Below, piece after piece: positions 12,812 to 22,730 of a stretch of 64,000 bases of DNA (its first letter is position 1; every line of letters starts with the position of its first letter). This stretch comes from Flavobacterium gawalongense (GTDB lineage: Bacteria > Bacteroidota > Bacteroidia > Flavobacteriales > Flavobacteriaceae). Made by a program: the position numbers and the translations under genes. The stretch lies in contig NZ_VJZP01000013.1 of assembly GCF_007097265.1 (NCBI RefSeq), positions 25,533 to 89,532 of the forward strand, read 5' to 3'. The notes under the pieces were generated by a model. That model ran no database searches and had not been told where the DNA came from. It was given only the letters and a program-made list of their open reading frames with translations.

Positions 12812-13864
12812 TTACAGGGAATGCTTATAATGAAGTTCTGACAAGTTTTTTAAAACTTCAGCACTTTTCTCAGGGGTAATATCTCTTTGTGATTCACCTA
12901 ACATTTCGTAACCTACCATGAATTTTTTTACGGTTGCGGAGCGTAACAATGGTGGATAAAAATGCATGTGAAATTGCCATTCCGGATGCGATTCTCCATC
13001 AGTTGGCGACTGATGAATTCCTGACGAATACGGAAATGACGTTTCAAAAAGATTATCATATTTTGTAGTCAATTGTTTTAAAATCGTCGCAAAAGCAGTT
13101 TTTTCTGTTTCCGTAAAATCAGTAATTTTCCCAAAATGACGCTTGCTGATTATCATGGTTTCATAAGGCCAAATTGCCCAAAAAGGAACCAACGCTACAA
13201 AATGATCATTCTCAATTACAATACGTTCGTTTAGTTTTAATTCTTCCTGCAAATAATCCTGCAAAAGTGTACTTCCATGTTTATCGAAATACGCTTTCAG
13301 ATTGTTCTGTGTCTTCTCCACTTCGGTTGGTAATGAAGATTGTGCCCAGATTTGTCCATGCGGATGTGGATTACTACATCCCATAACACTTCCTTTGTTT
13401 TCAAAAATCTGAACATGATTGATATAATCTATTTTGCCCAAATCTGTATATTCTTTTTGCCAAGTGTGAATGATGTCTTCGATGGCAACAACAGCCATTT
13501 CCGGCAAGGTAAGATTGTGTTTTGGTGAAAAACACACTACTCTGGAAATTCCTCTTTCTGGTTGTGCTTTGAAAAAAGTTTCATTTTTATTCTCTTCAAA
13601 TGCAATTTCTTCTTGCTTTAAAGCAGCAAAATCATTTTCAAAAACAAAAGAGTTTTCATACGCTGGATTTACCTCTCCATTTGCTCGAACATTACCCGGA
13701 CATAAGTAACATGTTGGATCATACTCCGGTAAAGAGTCTGAGGTCACCGTTTCGTTTTGTCCCTGCCAAGGTCTTTTTGAACGATGTGGAGAAACCAAAA
13801 CCCATTCGTTGATTAACGGATTATAGCGTCTGTGCGGATCTTCGTTGATATCAAAATTTTTCAT
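12812..13864 (-). CDS. galT: Galactose-1-phosphate uridylyltransferase
   Basis: Cytoplasmic Leloir enzyme exchanging UDP from UDP-glucose to galactose-1-phosphate. With the ATG at 13864 the protein has 350 residues and begins MKNFDINEDPHRRYNPL, the normal GalT N-terminus; the frame is open further upstream but only through galK sequence. Zinc ligands Cys52 and Cys55 are visible in TCYLCPGN. The active-site segment is GCSNPHPHGQIW, in which His169 of HPH is the expected uridylylated nucleophile. The C-terminal half has HQSPTDGESHPEWQFHMHFYP. The gene follows galK with a single-base gap and so is translationally close-coupled to it. Confidence 0.96.
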   Translation of the reverse strand: MKNFDINEDPHRRYNPLINEWVLVSPHRSKRPWQGQNETVTSDSLPEYDPTCYLCPGNVRANGEVNPAYENSFVFENDFAALKQEEIAFEENKNETFFKAQPERGISRVVCFSPKHNLTLPEMAVVAIEDIIHTWQKEYTDLGKIDYINHVQIFENKGSVMGCSNPHPHGQIWAQSSLPTEVEKTQNNLKAYFDKHGSTLLQDYLQEELKLNERIVIENDHFVALVPFWAIWPYETMIISKRHFGKITDFTETEKTAFATILKQLTTKYDNLFETSFPYSSGIHQSPTDGESHPEWQFHMHFYPPLLRSATVKKFMVGYEMLGESQRDITPEKSAEVLKNLSELHYKHSL

Positions 13865-13865
13865 T

Positions 13866-15035
13866 CTAGTTATTTTTATAAAGTGATGTTCCGTTTCCAA
13901 TTTTAACATCATAAATTTTTAATTCTATTCCAAAAGCATCAAAATAAAGTGCCGAAAGTTTCTTTTTAATAGCCTCTTCATGCCCCTTTTTTATTAAGTT
14001 GATTGTACAACCACCAAATCCACCGCCCATTAATCGGGAACCAACTACCGCTTCTTCTTTTTTAAGAGTGTCAACTATCATGTCTAATTCAGCACAACTT
14101 ACTTCATAATCAGCGGATAATCCTTCATGAGTTTCGAACATTAATCTACCTAAAGTTTCGATATCTCCTTTATCCAAAGCTTCACAGGCTTGGATAACAC
14201 GCTTAATTTCTTTTACTGCAAAAAGGCTTCTCTTGAATACATTTTCACTCATCTTATCCTTTACACTTAGTACTTGACTTTCGGTACAATCTCTAAAACT
14301 GTTTACTGCCGGGAAATTATTTTTTAAGATTGAAAGTCCTTCTTCACATTCTTCTCGTCGGGTATTGTAAGCCGATGAAAACAAGGAATGTTTCACATTA
14401 CTATCGAATAAAATCAAAGAATAATCACTAAAATTGGCATCATGGTATTCATACTCCAAGGTTCGGCAATCAATTTTTATCACTTTGTTTTCCTGTCCCA
14501 TGACACTCGAAAACTGATCCATTATCCCGCAATTAATACCTACCCAATGTTCCGCTTTTTGTCCCATTAGAGCGATATCAATTGGTTTAATATTCAAATT
14601 AAAAAGTTCATTTATTCCAAATAAAAAACCACATTCTAAAGCTGCTGATGATGACAAACCGGACCCAACAGGAATATTACTGCTAAAAACACAGTTGAAA
14701 CCTTCAAATTCAAAACCATTTATTTTCAATTGATTAACAACACCACGAATATAATTGGTCCAAACATTATCTGTTAATTCCATTGAACCGGTAACATCCA
14801 TTTCAAATTCATCATCAAGATCTATGGCGATTATTCTTGATGTATTAGAATTGCTTTTTTCGAAAGCAAAACAAATAATTTTATCAATCGCTGCAGGTAA
14901 AACATATCCGTCATTGTAATCAACATGTTCACCAATAATATTAATTCTTCCCGGAGAAAGTACTATTTTTTGTGGCTCAGCACCAAATGTCTCTTTAAAA
15001 AAAGTGTTCGTTTTTTTAATTAAAATATCATTCAT
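13866..15035 (-). CDS. galK: Galactokinase
   Basis: Phosphorylates galactose at C1 with ATP in the cytoplasm. From the ATG at 15035 it has 389 residues. GHMP-kinase motifs are in order: the galactokinase signature GRINIIGEHVDYNDGYVLP (29-47), the ATP-binding PVGSGLSSSAALE (122-134), catalytic Asp173 in GIMDQFSSVMG, and the C-terminal MGGGFGGCTI. A frame extension to 15059 only reads back into the preceding GH2 gene. The start overlaps the GH2 stop by 8 bp (15028-15035), and galT follows after one base, so GH2, galK and galT are one transcript. Confidence 0.96.
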   Translation of the reverse strand: MNDILIKKTNTFFKETFGAEPQKIVLSPGRINIIGEHVDYNDGYVLPAAIDKIICFAFEKSNSNTSRIIAIDLDDEFEMDVTGSMELTDNVWTNYIRGVVNQLKINGFEFEGFNCVFSSNIPVGSGLSSSAALECGFLFGINELFNLNIKPIDIALMGQKAEHWVGINCGIMDQFSSVMGQENKVIKIDCRTLEYEYHDANFSDYSLILFDSNVKHSLFSSAYNTRREECEEGLSILKNNFPAVNSFRDCTESQVLSVKDKMSENVFKRSLFAVKEIKRVIQACEALDKGDIETLGRLMFETHEGLSADYEVSCAELDMIVDTLKKEEAVVGSRLMGGGFGGCTINLIKKGHEEAIKKKLSALYFDAFGIELKIYDVKIGNGTSLYKNN

Positions 15036-17382
15036 TATTAGAAATTGTAAGTGTTCCATTTTGTAATCGTTCGGAACTTGACGTTATTTTTATTGATTTT
15101 TTTAAACTTGGTGTTTTAAGAATAATGGTGGCAATTCCTGCCTCGGCTTTTACTGGATTTTCACCTATTAATTCTGCATCTCCTTCGCTTAAAGCAAAAG
15201 TCACTTCGTTAGTTGCATCTGGAATAACCGTTCCGTTCTCATCTGTAATTTTGGCATAAATAAAAACCATGTCAGGGAAATTCGGATTGATTGCTTTTGA
15301 TGAAACATCGTAACTCAATGCTATTTTAGCAGCACTTTCAGGTGTTTTAACAACATTTGAAACTACTTTTTCTCCTTTAACAAAACCTTCGGCTCGTAAT
15401 GTTCCAGCAATAAATTTTTCTACTTTAAAAACAAATGGCGCATGTTTTAATTCATCACTATTTTGATTTATTGTTGGTTTTTGTTTGCCAACCAAAACAT
15501 CATTCAGATACAGCACCACTTCATCACAATTACTGTAAACGGTCACATTCAATGGCGAATCTGATGTCCAATAATTTGCAATATGCACCATCGGACCAAA
15601 AACTAATTTTTTGTCCAAAGTAATAGTAGCATCACGCTGACTTTGGTAAAAATGGTAGGCAAATTTTGGAATTCTAAAAATATCGCTTATTCCAGAACTC
15701 TCTAAATCATTGCTGTATCCGCGATTGTAATCAAACATAACCCAATTTGCTTCGCCAATAGTCTGTGCTCCTTTTCTATTCGAATTGGCCGCTTCCTGAA
15801 AATTATAGGCTTGTTGCAACAATCGCTTTTCACCATTGCTACGCAACTGACGTGAAGTTCTTTCGTCTTCCTTCAAATTAGCAAATTCGGTTTGATTGAA
15901 TCCGGCATTCTGCGCATAATATTCCCAATCACCATACTCCGCTATGAAAATTTTTCTATTCCCTTTGTTGTATTTTGTCCAATAATCCGGAGCTTTTCCG
16001 TGTTGGCGCGCCGGAATAAAAATATCATAATTTGGATTGTCAATCCAACAGGCACTGTAATTGTGCGGAAAAGGCAATTCTTCTTTTAATGCTTTGGCGG
16101 CTTCATTCATGAAACTTTCGCTCATTTCGGTTTCGTTCAAAGAGGCTTCCCAAAAAATAATACTGGGATGATTCCTGTCTCTTCTCGCCATATCGCGAAT
16201 ATCCTGAATAGCATTTTTTTGAAAGGTTTCATTACCAAAAAACTGCCAACCCGTTAAACTATTCATGACCAAAATACCCAATTCATCACAAGCATTCAAG
16301 AATGCTTCGGCATGTGGATAATGCGATAATCTTACGAAATCTAAACCTGCATTTTTAATTTTTACTGCATCGCGATACTGTGCTTCATCGGAAATCGCAT
16401 ATCCTAAATATGGATATTCCTGATGTTCGTTTGTTCCTGTGATGTATAATTTTTCATCATTGAGATAATAGCCATCGTCTTTTATTTCCGATTTTCGGAT
16501 TCCTACTTTTTCCGAATAACTGTCAATAATTTTATTATTTGAAATTACCTGAACTTCTAAATGGTATAAATTTGGATTTGAAATTGACCATAATTTTGGG
16601 TTTTTCACCACAATCTTTTGGGTAATTGATTTATCTGAATTAGTTTTTATCGTAAATACTTCCGATTTGAATTCCAGTTTTTCTCCTTCTTTATTAGTCA
16701 AAATAAATTTCAACGAAATATCTTTTGCGACAGCGAATTCGTTTTTTAAATGAACCTGTACTGCTCCTGAAACCTTATTTTTATTAACATCATCAAAGTT
16801 CACATAAATTCCGCCACTTGCTTTTTTATCAGCCTGAACCGCATTAGTAATGTATAATTTATCCGTTGTAATGAGATAAACATTTCTGTAAATTCCACCA
16901 TAATAATTAAAGTCTAAATCCTTCAATGGCTTTCCTGGCAAAAATTCCGGATTGTCTTCGTTGTTGACTTTGACTTTAATAATGTTGTCTTTTTTTGCTT
17001 TCAAAAAAGGAGTTGCATCAACCGTAAATGGTAAATAACCGCCTTTATGATTGGTCACTTTTTGGTCATTTATCCAAACATCCGCTTCTTGCATCACCCC
17101 TTCAAAATATAGGAAGACTTTTTTGTTTTTAAAATTCCCGACTTTGAACTTTTTTTGATACCATGAAGTTCCCTGAAACTGGTTGTTCACCACCAAAGGT
17201 TCAATCTTTGCAGTGTGAGGAATCGTTATTTTCTCCCAATTGGAAGCTGCTTTTTCTTCCCTTTTGAATTCCCAATCAAAACCAAAGTTTACTTTAGTTC
17301 TAGATTGCGCCTGTATTTTTCCAAAAGAAAAAGTCAGTACAATTAGCAATAGAAAAATAATAGGTTTCAAAATCGATTTCAT
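15028..17382 (-). CDS. GH2 family glycosidase, probable beta-galactosidase
   Basis: Exported GH2 enzyme of 784 residues with a signal peptide ending IQAQ (about residue 26). Domain order: GH2 sugar-binding jelly roll (about 35-175), immunoglobulin-like domain (180-297), TIM barrel (298-600), then a domain typical of the shorter GH2 enzymes and a bacterial Ig-like tail ending TLTISNNE. Candidate acid/base is Glu417 in FWEASLNETE and the nucleophile Glu482 in IFIAEYGDWEYY. The motif ILVMNSLTGWQ differs from the LacZ norm, so the precise substrate is uncertain; beta-galactosidase is preferred because galK follows with an 8-bp overlap. It is clearly not a duplicate of the larger LacZ-type gene at 4745. 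Confidence 0.87.
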   Translation of the reverse strand: MKSILKPIIFLLLIVLTFSFGKIQAQSRTKVNFGFDWEFKREEKAASNWEKITIPHTAKIEPLVVNNQFQGTSWYQKKFKVGNFKNKKVFLYFEGVMQEADVWINDQKVTNHKGGYLPFTVDATPFLKAKKDNIIKVKVNNEDNPEFLPGKPLKDLDFNYYGGIYRNVYLITTDKLYITNAVQADKKASGGIYVNFDDVNKNKVSGAVQVHLKNEFAVAKDISLKFILTNKEGEKLEFKSEVFTIKTNSDKSITQKIVVKNPKLWSISNPNLYHLEVQVISNNKIIDSYSEKVGIRKSEIKDDGYYLNDEKLYITGTNEHQEYPYLGYAISDEAQYRDAVKIKNAGLDFVRLSHYPHAEAFLNACDELGILVMNSLTGWQFFGNETFQKNAIQDIRDMARRDRNHPSIIFWEASLNETEMSESFMNEAAKALKEELPFPHNYSACWIDNPNYDIFIPARQHGKAPDYWTKYNKGNRKIFIAEYGDWEYYAQNAGFNQTEFANLKEDERTSRQLRSNGEKRLLQQAYNFQEAANSNRKGAQTIGEANWVMFDYNRGYSNDLESSGISDIFRIPKFAYHFYQSQRDATITLDKKLVFGPMVHIANYWTSDSPLNVTVYSNCDEVVLYLNDVLVGKQKPTINQNSDELKHAPFVFKVEKFIAGTLRAEGFVKGEKVVSNVVKTPESAAKIALSYDVSSKAINPNFPDMVFIYAKITDENGTVIPDATNEVTFALSEGDAELIGENPVKAEAGIATIILKTPSLKKSIKITSSSERLQNGTLTISNNE

Positions 17383-17444
17383 TTTTTGGATACGATAAAA
17401 ATTTTAAACAAATAAAAAACAGCAATTATTATAATTATTTTTTG

Positions 17445-18455
17445 TTAAAAGGATTGAAACTTATAAATCGTTTTATGATGATAAGTCTCCTCTTTTTTCA
17501 AAACCGAATTCGGAAAATGTTCGTGATTCGGTGCATCAGGAAAATTTTGTGTTTCAAAACAAATACCGCTCAACGAATGATAATCCGCATTTTCTTTTCC
17601 TTTTACAGTATTGAAACAATTACCGCCAACATAAATGTGAACTCCGGGTTGATTGGTATAAACTGCCATTTTTAGATTATTCTTTTTATTAAAAAGCGAA
17701 GCCGAAAATTCATTTTCTTTTTCTAAAACAAACGTAGTATCAATTTTTGAAGGACATTTTTTTGGCTGACTAAAATCAAAAGAAGAATTAGCAGTGTTTA
17801 AGAACCTTCCGGTTGGAATATTTTCATTTGTAGTCTCCAATATTTTTTCGGAATTTACAATCAATTCCTGTTCTGAGATATCGGATTCGTGACCATCAAG
17901 ATTAAAATAACTGTGATGCGTTAAATTCACAATGGTATCCTCAGTAGTGTTTGCTTTGTATTCTATAATTAATTCGTTTTCCTCAGATAAAGTATAGGTT
18001 AACACAACTGATAAATCTCCAGGATAATTCTCTTCATTATTTGGACTGAAATACGATAAAGTTATCGATGGGTTTTTACCTTCATTAACATTTTCAATCT
18101 TCCAAACCTTTTGGCTGAAGTTCTTGTTTCCACCATGTAACGAATGATTATTATTGTTTTTATTTAAATCAAATTTTTTTCCATTCAAACTAAAAGTTCC
18201 ATCATTTATTCTTCCGGAAAATCTCCCAACTGTTGCTCCAAAATAGGGAGCACTTTCTAAATCAAAGGATTCAATGTATGCTTCTAAAGTATCAAACCCC
18301 AAAACTACATCCACAATTTCTCCGTTTTTTAGTGGCATTTTCAATGATGTAATGATAGCTCCATAATTGATAACATTCAATTGCAATCCATTTTTGTTAG
18401 TCAATTCATAAGAATCGATAACTTCACCACTAGGCATCAAACCAAATAATTCCAT
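17445..18455 (-). CDS. galM: Aldose 1-epimerase (mutarotase), cytoplasmic
   Basis: Converts beta-D-galactose to the alpha anomer used by galactokinase. The chosen ATG at 18455 gives 336 residues starting MELFGLMPSGEVI. An ATG at 18470 (MSNYIMELFG) is also possible, whereas the frame beyond that is a low-complexity AT-rich extension. Family motifs: NYGAIITSLKMP, FGATVGRFSGRI, NNNNHSLHGG, LTHHSYFNLDGH with the catalytic His, and GICFETQNFPD with the catalytic Glu. There is no signal peptide, in contrast to the second mutarotase at 60036. It is the first gene of the minus-strand operon, 62 bp before the GH2 gene, and its promoter region is shared with the divergent regulator. Confidence 0.93.
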   Translation of the reverse strand: MELFGLMPSGEVIDSYELTNKNGLQLNVINYGAIITSLKMPLKNGEIVDVVLGFDTLEAYIESFDLESAPYFGATVGRFSGRINDGTFSLNGKKFDLNKNNNNHSLHGGNKNFSQKVWKIENVNEGKNPSITLSYFSPNNEENYPGDLSVVLTYTLSEENELIIEYKANTTEDTIVNLTHHSYFNLDGHESDISEQELIVNSEKILETTNENIPTGRFLNTANSSFDFSQPKKCPSKIDTTFVLEKENEFSASLFNKKNNLKMAVYTNQPGVHIYVGGNCFNTVKGKENADYHSLSGICFETQNFPDAPNHEHFPNSVLKKEETYHHKTIYKFQSF

Positions 18456-18521
18456 TATATAATTAGACATAAAATATGATATGTGTTTTATTTTCAATAT
18501 TTTTTTATGAAATATGAAATT

Positions 18522-18592
18522 CAAAATTATACGATTAATTCACTTTAGCATACCAGTACCTACCAGTTTTTCGTATATTGCACGAAAAATGT
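18522..18592. promoter_or_regulatory. Divergent gal control region with palindrome and direct repeat
   Basis: Three elements lie in the gap between galM and its divergent regulator. (1) TAATTTTG on the minus strand (18529-18522) fits the -7 consensus for galM, but no TTG is at the right distance. (2) TACCAGT occurs twice with a 10-bp period (18551-18557, 18561-18567), where the galM -33 would be. (3) A perfect dyad TTTTTCGT-N7-ACGAAAAA (18567-18589) ends 9 bp before the regulator ATG. The dyad or direct repeat is a plausible operator of the GntR-type protein; this is inference. Confidence 0.5.
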
Positions 18593-18598
18593 TTATTT

Positions 18599-19597
18599 AT
18601 GAAAATTATTTCGATCCAAAATAATCTTGGAGTTCCAAAATATAAGCAGATAATTCTTTCAGTTGAAAAGGCAATAGAAGAAGAAAAACTAAAAAAAGGA
18701 GACCGACTTGCATCCGTAAATAAAGTTTGTTTGACTTCTTCATTATCACGTGATACCGTTCTACAGGCATACGATGAATTAAAAAAAAGAGGCATTGTTT
18801 ACGCCATCCCTGGCAAAGGATACTACATTAAAAGTGTTGAAATCACTATAAAACAAAGGATTTTTTTACTTTTTGATGAGTTAAACATTTTCAAGGAAGA
18901 CACCTACAATTCGTTTGTAAAAAATATTGGGAAAAATGTACAGGTAGATATTTTCTTCCATTATTTTAATGTACAAGTTTTCAAAAAATTAATAAATGAT
19001 AATAACGGAAATTACACGAAGTATATCATAATGCCAACCAACTTAATCGATGTCTCTGATTTTATAAAAACCCTACCAGTAAATGAAGTTTTTATACTAG
19101 ATCAGACCAATCTTGAACTAGAATCCTATCCCGCAATTTACCAGAATCATAAGAAAGACATCTTTGATGGGTTATGCAAAGGAAAATCCAGGTTAAATAA
19201 ATATAAAAAGCTCATTATGATTTTCCCTGGATTTAGAGAACCACCGGGAATGAAAGAAGGGTTTTTGAATTTTTGTAACGATTATTCATTTGATTATGAA
19301 GTGATCACTGAATTTACTGACAGAGAAATAAGCATCGGTGAAGTATATATAATTCCAAACGACAGGGATTTGGTTCGTGTGATTGAAAAATCAAAGCTTC
19401 AAAACTTAAAATTAGGCAGTGATTTTGGGATTATTTCCTATAACGAAACTCCTCTCAAAAAAGTAGTTGCAAATGGAATAACCACTATTTCTACCAATTT
19501 TGAAGCGATGGGAAAAATTTTGGCGCAGATGATTTTAAAAGGAAAAAAGGAACAAATAGAAAACAAGTGCGCTTTGATAATTCGAAATTCTTTGTAA
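18599..19597 (+). CDS. GntR-type transcriptional regulator with LacI-like ligand domain
   Basis: Predicted sugar-responsive DNA-binding regulator of the adjacent galactoside operon. From the ATG at 18599 the protein has 332 residues; a TTG 21 bp upstream extends the frame but lies inside the dyad. Residues 1-75 form a GntR winged helix-turn-helix (VPKYKQIILSVEKAIEEEKL, then LSRDTVLQAYDELKKRGIVY and IPGKGYYI). The remainder resembles the periplasmic-binding/LacI fold, with FGIISYNETPLKKVV and STNFEAMGKILAQMIL near the end as in LacI-family proteins. No enzymatic motif is seen. Divergent placement 143 bp from galM strongly suggests that it controls the gal operon; the effector (galactose or a galactoside) is not deducible from sequence. 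Confidence 0.85.
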   Translation: MKIISIQNNLGVPKYKQIILSVEKAIEEEKLKKGDRLASVNKVCLTSSLSRDTVLQAYDELKKRGIVYAIPGKGYYIKSVEITIKQRIFLLFDELNIFKEDTYNSFVKNIGKNVQVDIFFHYFNVQVFKKLINDNNGNYTKYIIMPTNLIDVSDFIKTLPVNEVFILDQTNLELESYPAIYQNHKKDIFDGLCKGKSRLNKYKKLIMIFPGFREPPGMKEGFLNFCNDYSFDYEVITEFTDREISIGEVYIIPNDRDLVRVIEKSKLQNLKLGSDFGIISYNETPLKKVVANGITTISTNFEAMGKILAQMILKGKKEQIENKCALIIRNSL

Positions 19598-20006
19598 AAA
19601 CAATCGCCTTATTTGCATTCCTAATTTTAAAAAAATAGAGATGTTATTTTTTATTGGCAAAGAAAATGCGATTCCCGTTTTAAAAAAGCAAGAACAATAA
19701 TTTATTTGTTATTGTAAAATAAATTTTCATACATTTGCAAATGTGTTTTTTACACTTATTATTAATTCCAGCGTTAAATCCTCAAAAACAGCATTTTATT
19801 TGACGTACTTAAGAATAACAGATGACAATAATTAAATACAACAATACGTTTTTAGAGCTATTAACACGTTTAATCTTGAACCAACCCCTTCAAAGCAAAA
19901 CCATTTGAAATGGATTTAGAAACAAAAATTTTCTATGTTGGGATGTCTATAATGAAAACAAATGATGTCCTTTTTTCTAATTACACGAAACTATTATAAT
20001 TAAATT
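19598..20006. other. Upstream region of the transketolase operon (409 bp)
   Basis: No coding frame is evident. The region carries a promoter with an AraR-type dyad at 19706-19757, which implies a long leader of about 260 nt before the tkt ATG. No clear terminator for the GntR gene is visible. Confidence 0.55.
19706..19757 (+). promoter_or_regulatory. tkt promoter with AraR-type operator
   Basis: TTG (19706-19708), a 21-bp spacer, TACATTTG (19730-19737), one C, then the dyad AAATGT-N7-ACACTT (19739-19757). The operator covers the transcription start, the classical position for repression. The same arrangement recurs at 24216, 34030 and 43116. Confidence 0.7.
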
Positions 20007-22046
20007 ATGAATAAAAAAATTGACCAATTAGCAGCTAATAATATAAGAGCACTCGCCATTTCTATGGTAGAAAAAGCAAAGTCGGGGCATCCCGGAGGTG
20101 CCATGGGAGCTGCAGATTACATGCACATTTTGTACACTGAATATCTGAATTTTGATCCAACGGAAATGGATTGGACTTTTAGAGACCGTTTCTTTATGGA
20201 TGCGGGACATTTATCAGCATTAATGTATTCTCAATATTATTTATTGGGAAATTATAAAAAAGAAGATCTTCAAAATTTTAGACAATGGGGTTCCGTTACG
20301 CCAGGTCACCCGGAAGTAGACGTACTCAGAGGAATAGAAAACACCTCAGGCCCTCTAGGTCAAGGGCACGCTATGGGTGTGGGAGCCGCCATTGCAGCTA
20401 AATTTTTAGATGCCCGATTTAAAGGGCTCTTTAATCACAAAATATATGGTTTTATTACCGATGGTGGTGTTCAGGAAGAAATTTCTCAGGGAGCAGGGAG
20501 AATAGCGGGACATTTAGGATTGAACAATTTTATTATGTTTTATGATTCTAATGATGTGCAGCTTTCATCCATGACCGATGAAGTAACATCCGAAGATACA
20601 GCAATGAAATACGAAGCTTGGGGGTGGAATGTAATAACTATAGACGGCCATGACCATGCGCAAATTAGAAAAGCGCTGAATGAGGCTCATGAAGAATCAG
20701 AAAAACCAACTCTAATAATTGGCAAAACAATTATGGGGAAAGGTACTGTTACTGCAACTGGCGACATGTATGAAGGAGAATGTGAATTGCATGGAAAACC
20801 TATTGGCGATACCAAAGCAGATTATATAAAAACACTTATTAATCTAAATGCAAATCCTGAAAATCCATTTGTTATTTTTGAAGAAGTTGAAGCACATTAT
20901 GCAAAAATAGTAGCAATAAAAGCTGAAAAATCAGCCTATAAAAAGCTTCAAATAGCCACTTGGAAAAAAGAAAATCCTGAACTGTCTCAAAAGATGGATT
21001 TATTTTTATCCGGAAAACTCCCAGAATTAGATTTAAGCAGTGTTGTCCAAAAACCTAATGCAGCCACAAGAGATGCTTCTTCTGCAGTACTTGCCTATTT
21101 AGCAGAACATGTGGAAAACATGATTGTTTCTTCGGCAGATTTGTCCAACAGTGATAAAACAGACGGATTCCTAAAAAAATCATCCATATTGCAAAAAAAT
21201 GATTTCAGCGGAGCTTTTTTACAAGCCGGAGTTGCGGAACTGACCATGACTGCTATAGCTAACGGAATTGCACTTCATGGAGGTGTTATTCCTGTGGTGG
21301 CAACATTTTTTGTATTCTCCGATTATATGAAACCTGCGATTCGATTAGCAGCCATTCAAGAATTACCGGTAAAATATGTTTGGACACACGATTCCTTCCG
21401 AGTGGGTGAAGACGGACCTACGCACCAACCTATTGAACAGGAAGCACAAATTCGTTTAATGGAAAAAATAAAAAACCATTCTGGAAATCAAAGTTTATTG
21501 GCGCTACGCCCAGCGGATGCTATAGAAACTTCGGTAGCTTGGAACATGGCATTAAACAATACCAAAACGCCAACCGGTTTGATTCTTTCCAGACAAAATA
21601 TCAAAGACATTCCTGCACAAGGAACTTCAAGATATGAAGAGGCAACCGAGGCAGTGAAAGGTGGATATTTGGTCAAATCAACACAAAATCCTGATATCAC
21701 TTTAATCGCAAATGGATCGGAAGTGGCTACGCTTTTAGCCGCTGCATCTATATTGGAAAAAGAGAAAAATCTAAAAATAAACGTAGCGTCAATTATATCC
21801 GAAGGTTTATTCAAACAACAATCAAAAGCATACCAAGAAAGTATCATCCCAAAAGGGAAATTGGTATTTGGACTAACAGCCGGGCTTCCGGTTAACCTTG
21901 AAGGTTTGATAGGAGATAGTGGAAAAGTGATTGGATTGGACCATTTTGGTTATTCTGCTCCGGCAAGTGTATTGGACGAAAAATTTGGATTTACCAGTGA
22001 ACATGCTTGCGCAGCAATCCTTAAATACATTGAAGAAAATAAATAA
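20007..22046 (+). CDS. tkt: Transketolase
   Basis: Thiamine-diphosphate enzyme moving two-carbon units between pentose, heptose and triose phosphates in the cytoplasm. The 679 residues are the normal full length, with N-terminal TPP domain (motifs MVEKAKSGHPGGAMGAADY, GPLGQGHAMGVGAA, FITDGGVQEEISQG), central pyrimidine domain (VSSADLSNSDKTDGF, DYMKPAIRLAA, THDSFRVGEDGPTHQPIEQ) and C-terminal domain (GLDHFGYSAPASVLDEKFGF). The GDG signature is replaced by TDGG, seen in some bacterial transketolases. It is co-directional with the transaldolase gene 27 bp downstream and preceded by an AraR-type operator, which places it as the outlet for xylulose-5-phosphate from L-arabinose. Confidence 0.95.
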   Translation: MNKKIDQLAANNIRALAISMVEKAKSGHPGGAMGAADYMHILYTEYLNFDPTEMDWTFRDRFFMDAGHLSALMYSQYYLLGNYKKEDLQNFRQWGSVTPGHPEVDVLRGIENTSGPLGQGHAMGVGAAIAAKFLDARFKGLFNHKIYGFITDGGVQEEISQGAGRIAGHLGLNNFIMFYDSNDVQLSSMTDEVTSEDTAMKYEAWGWNVITIDGHDHAQIRKALNEAHEESEKPTLIIGKTIMGKGTVTATGDMYEGECELHGKPIGDTKADYIKTLINLNANPENPFVIFEEVEAHYAKIVAIKAEKSAYKKLQIATWKKENPELSQKMDLFLSGKLPELDLSSVVQKPNAATRDASSAVLAYLAEHVENMIVSSADLSNSDKTDGFLKKSSILQKNDFSGAFLQAGVAELTMTAIANGIALHGGVIPVVATFFVFSDYMKPAIRLAAIQELPVKYVWTHDSFRVGEDGPTHQPIEQEAQIRLMEKIKNHSGNQSLLALRPADAIETSVAWNMALNNTKTPTGLILSRQNIKDIPAQGTSRYEEATEAVKGGYLVKSTQNPDITLIANGSEVATLLAAASILEKEKNLKINVASIISEGLFKQQSKAYQESIIPKGKLVFGLTAGLPVNLEGLIGDSGKVIGLDHFGYSAPASVLDEKFGFTSEHACAAILKYIEENK

Positions 22047-22073
22047 ACAACCACAAAACTAAATAATAAAAAC

Positions 22074-22730
22074 ATGAAATTTTTTATCGATACAGCAAAT
22101 TTAAAAGACATAAAAGAAGCCAATGATTTAGGGATCCTAGACGGCGTAACCACCAACCCATCGCTAATGGCGAAGGAAGGAATTACGGGAGCTGAAAATA
22201 TTATTGCTCATTATGTAAAAATATGTGAGTTGGTGGATGGTGATGTCAGTGCCGAAGTGATTTCAACTGATTTAGCAGGAATGATTGCCGAAGGAGAAAG
22301 ATTAGCAGCTTTGCATCCTCAAATCGTAGTAAAAATTCCAATGATTAAAGAAGGGATAAAAGCGATAAAATACTTTTCGGACAAAGGAATAAGAACCAAC
22401 TGTACTTTAGTGTTTTCTGCAGGTCAGGCATTGCTTGCTGCAAAAGCCGGAGCCACTTATGTATCTCCCTTCATCGGAAGATTAGATGACATCTCTACCG
22501 ATGGGATGGCATTAATTGCTGAAATCAAATTGATTTATGACAATTACGGTTATGAAACACAAATTTTGGCTGCATCAGTGCGTCACGTCATGCATATTTT
22601 GAATTGTGCCAAAATTGGAGCCGATGTAATAACAGGCCCATTAAGCGCTATTGAAGGATTATTAAAACACCCACTTACTGATAGTGGTTTAGCTACTTTT
22701 TTAGCAGATTATAACAAAGGGAATAGTTAA
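22074..22730 (+). CDS. tal: Transaldolase (short TalC-type)
   Basis: Transfers a dihydroxyacetone unit between sugar phosphates in the non-oxidative pentose phosphate pathway. The 218-residue size marks the short TalC/FSA-like subfamily, not the 310-residue TalB type. Signatures are [39 protein letters not shown] with the Schiff-base Lys (about residue 86), [19 protein letters not shown] and [11 protein letters not shown]. It is 27 bp behind tkt, so the two form an operon that ends at the terminator at 22884. Fructose-6-phosphate aldolase activity cannot be excluded by sequence, but the pairing with tkt favours transaldolase. Confidence 0.93.
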   Translation: MKFFIDTANLKDIKEANDLGILDGVTTNPSLMAKEGITGAENIIAHYVKICELVDGDVSAEVISTDLAGMIAEGERLAALHPQIVVKIPMIKEGIKAIKYFSDKGIRTNCTLVFSAGQALLAAKAGATYVSPFIGRLDDISTDGMALIAEIKLIYDNYGYETQILAASVRHVMHILNCAKIGADVITGPLSAIEGLLKHPLTDSGLATFLADYNKGNS

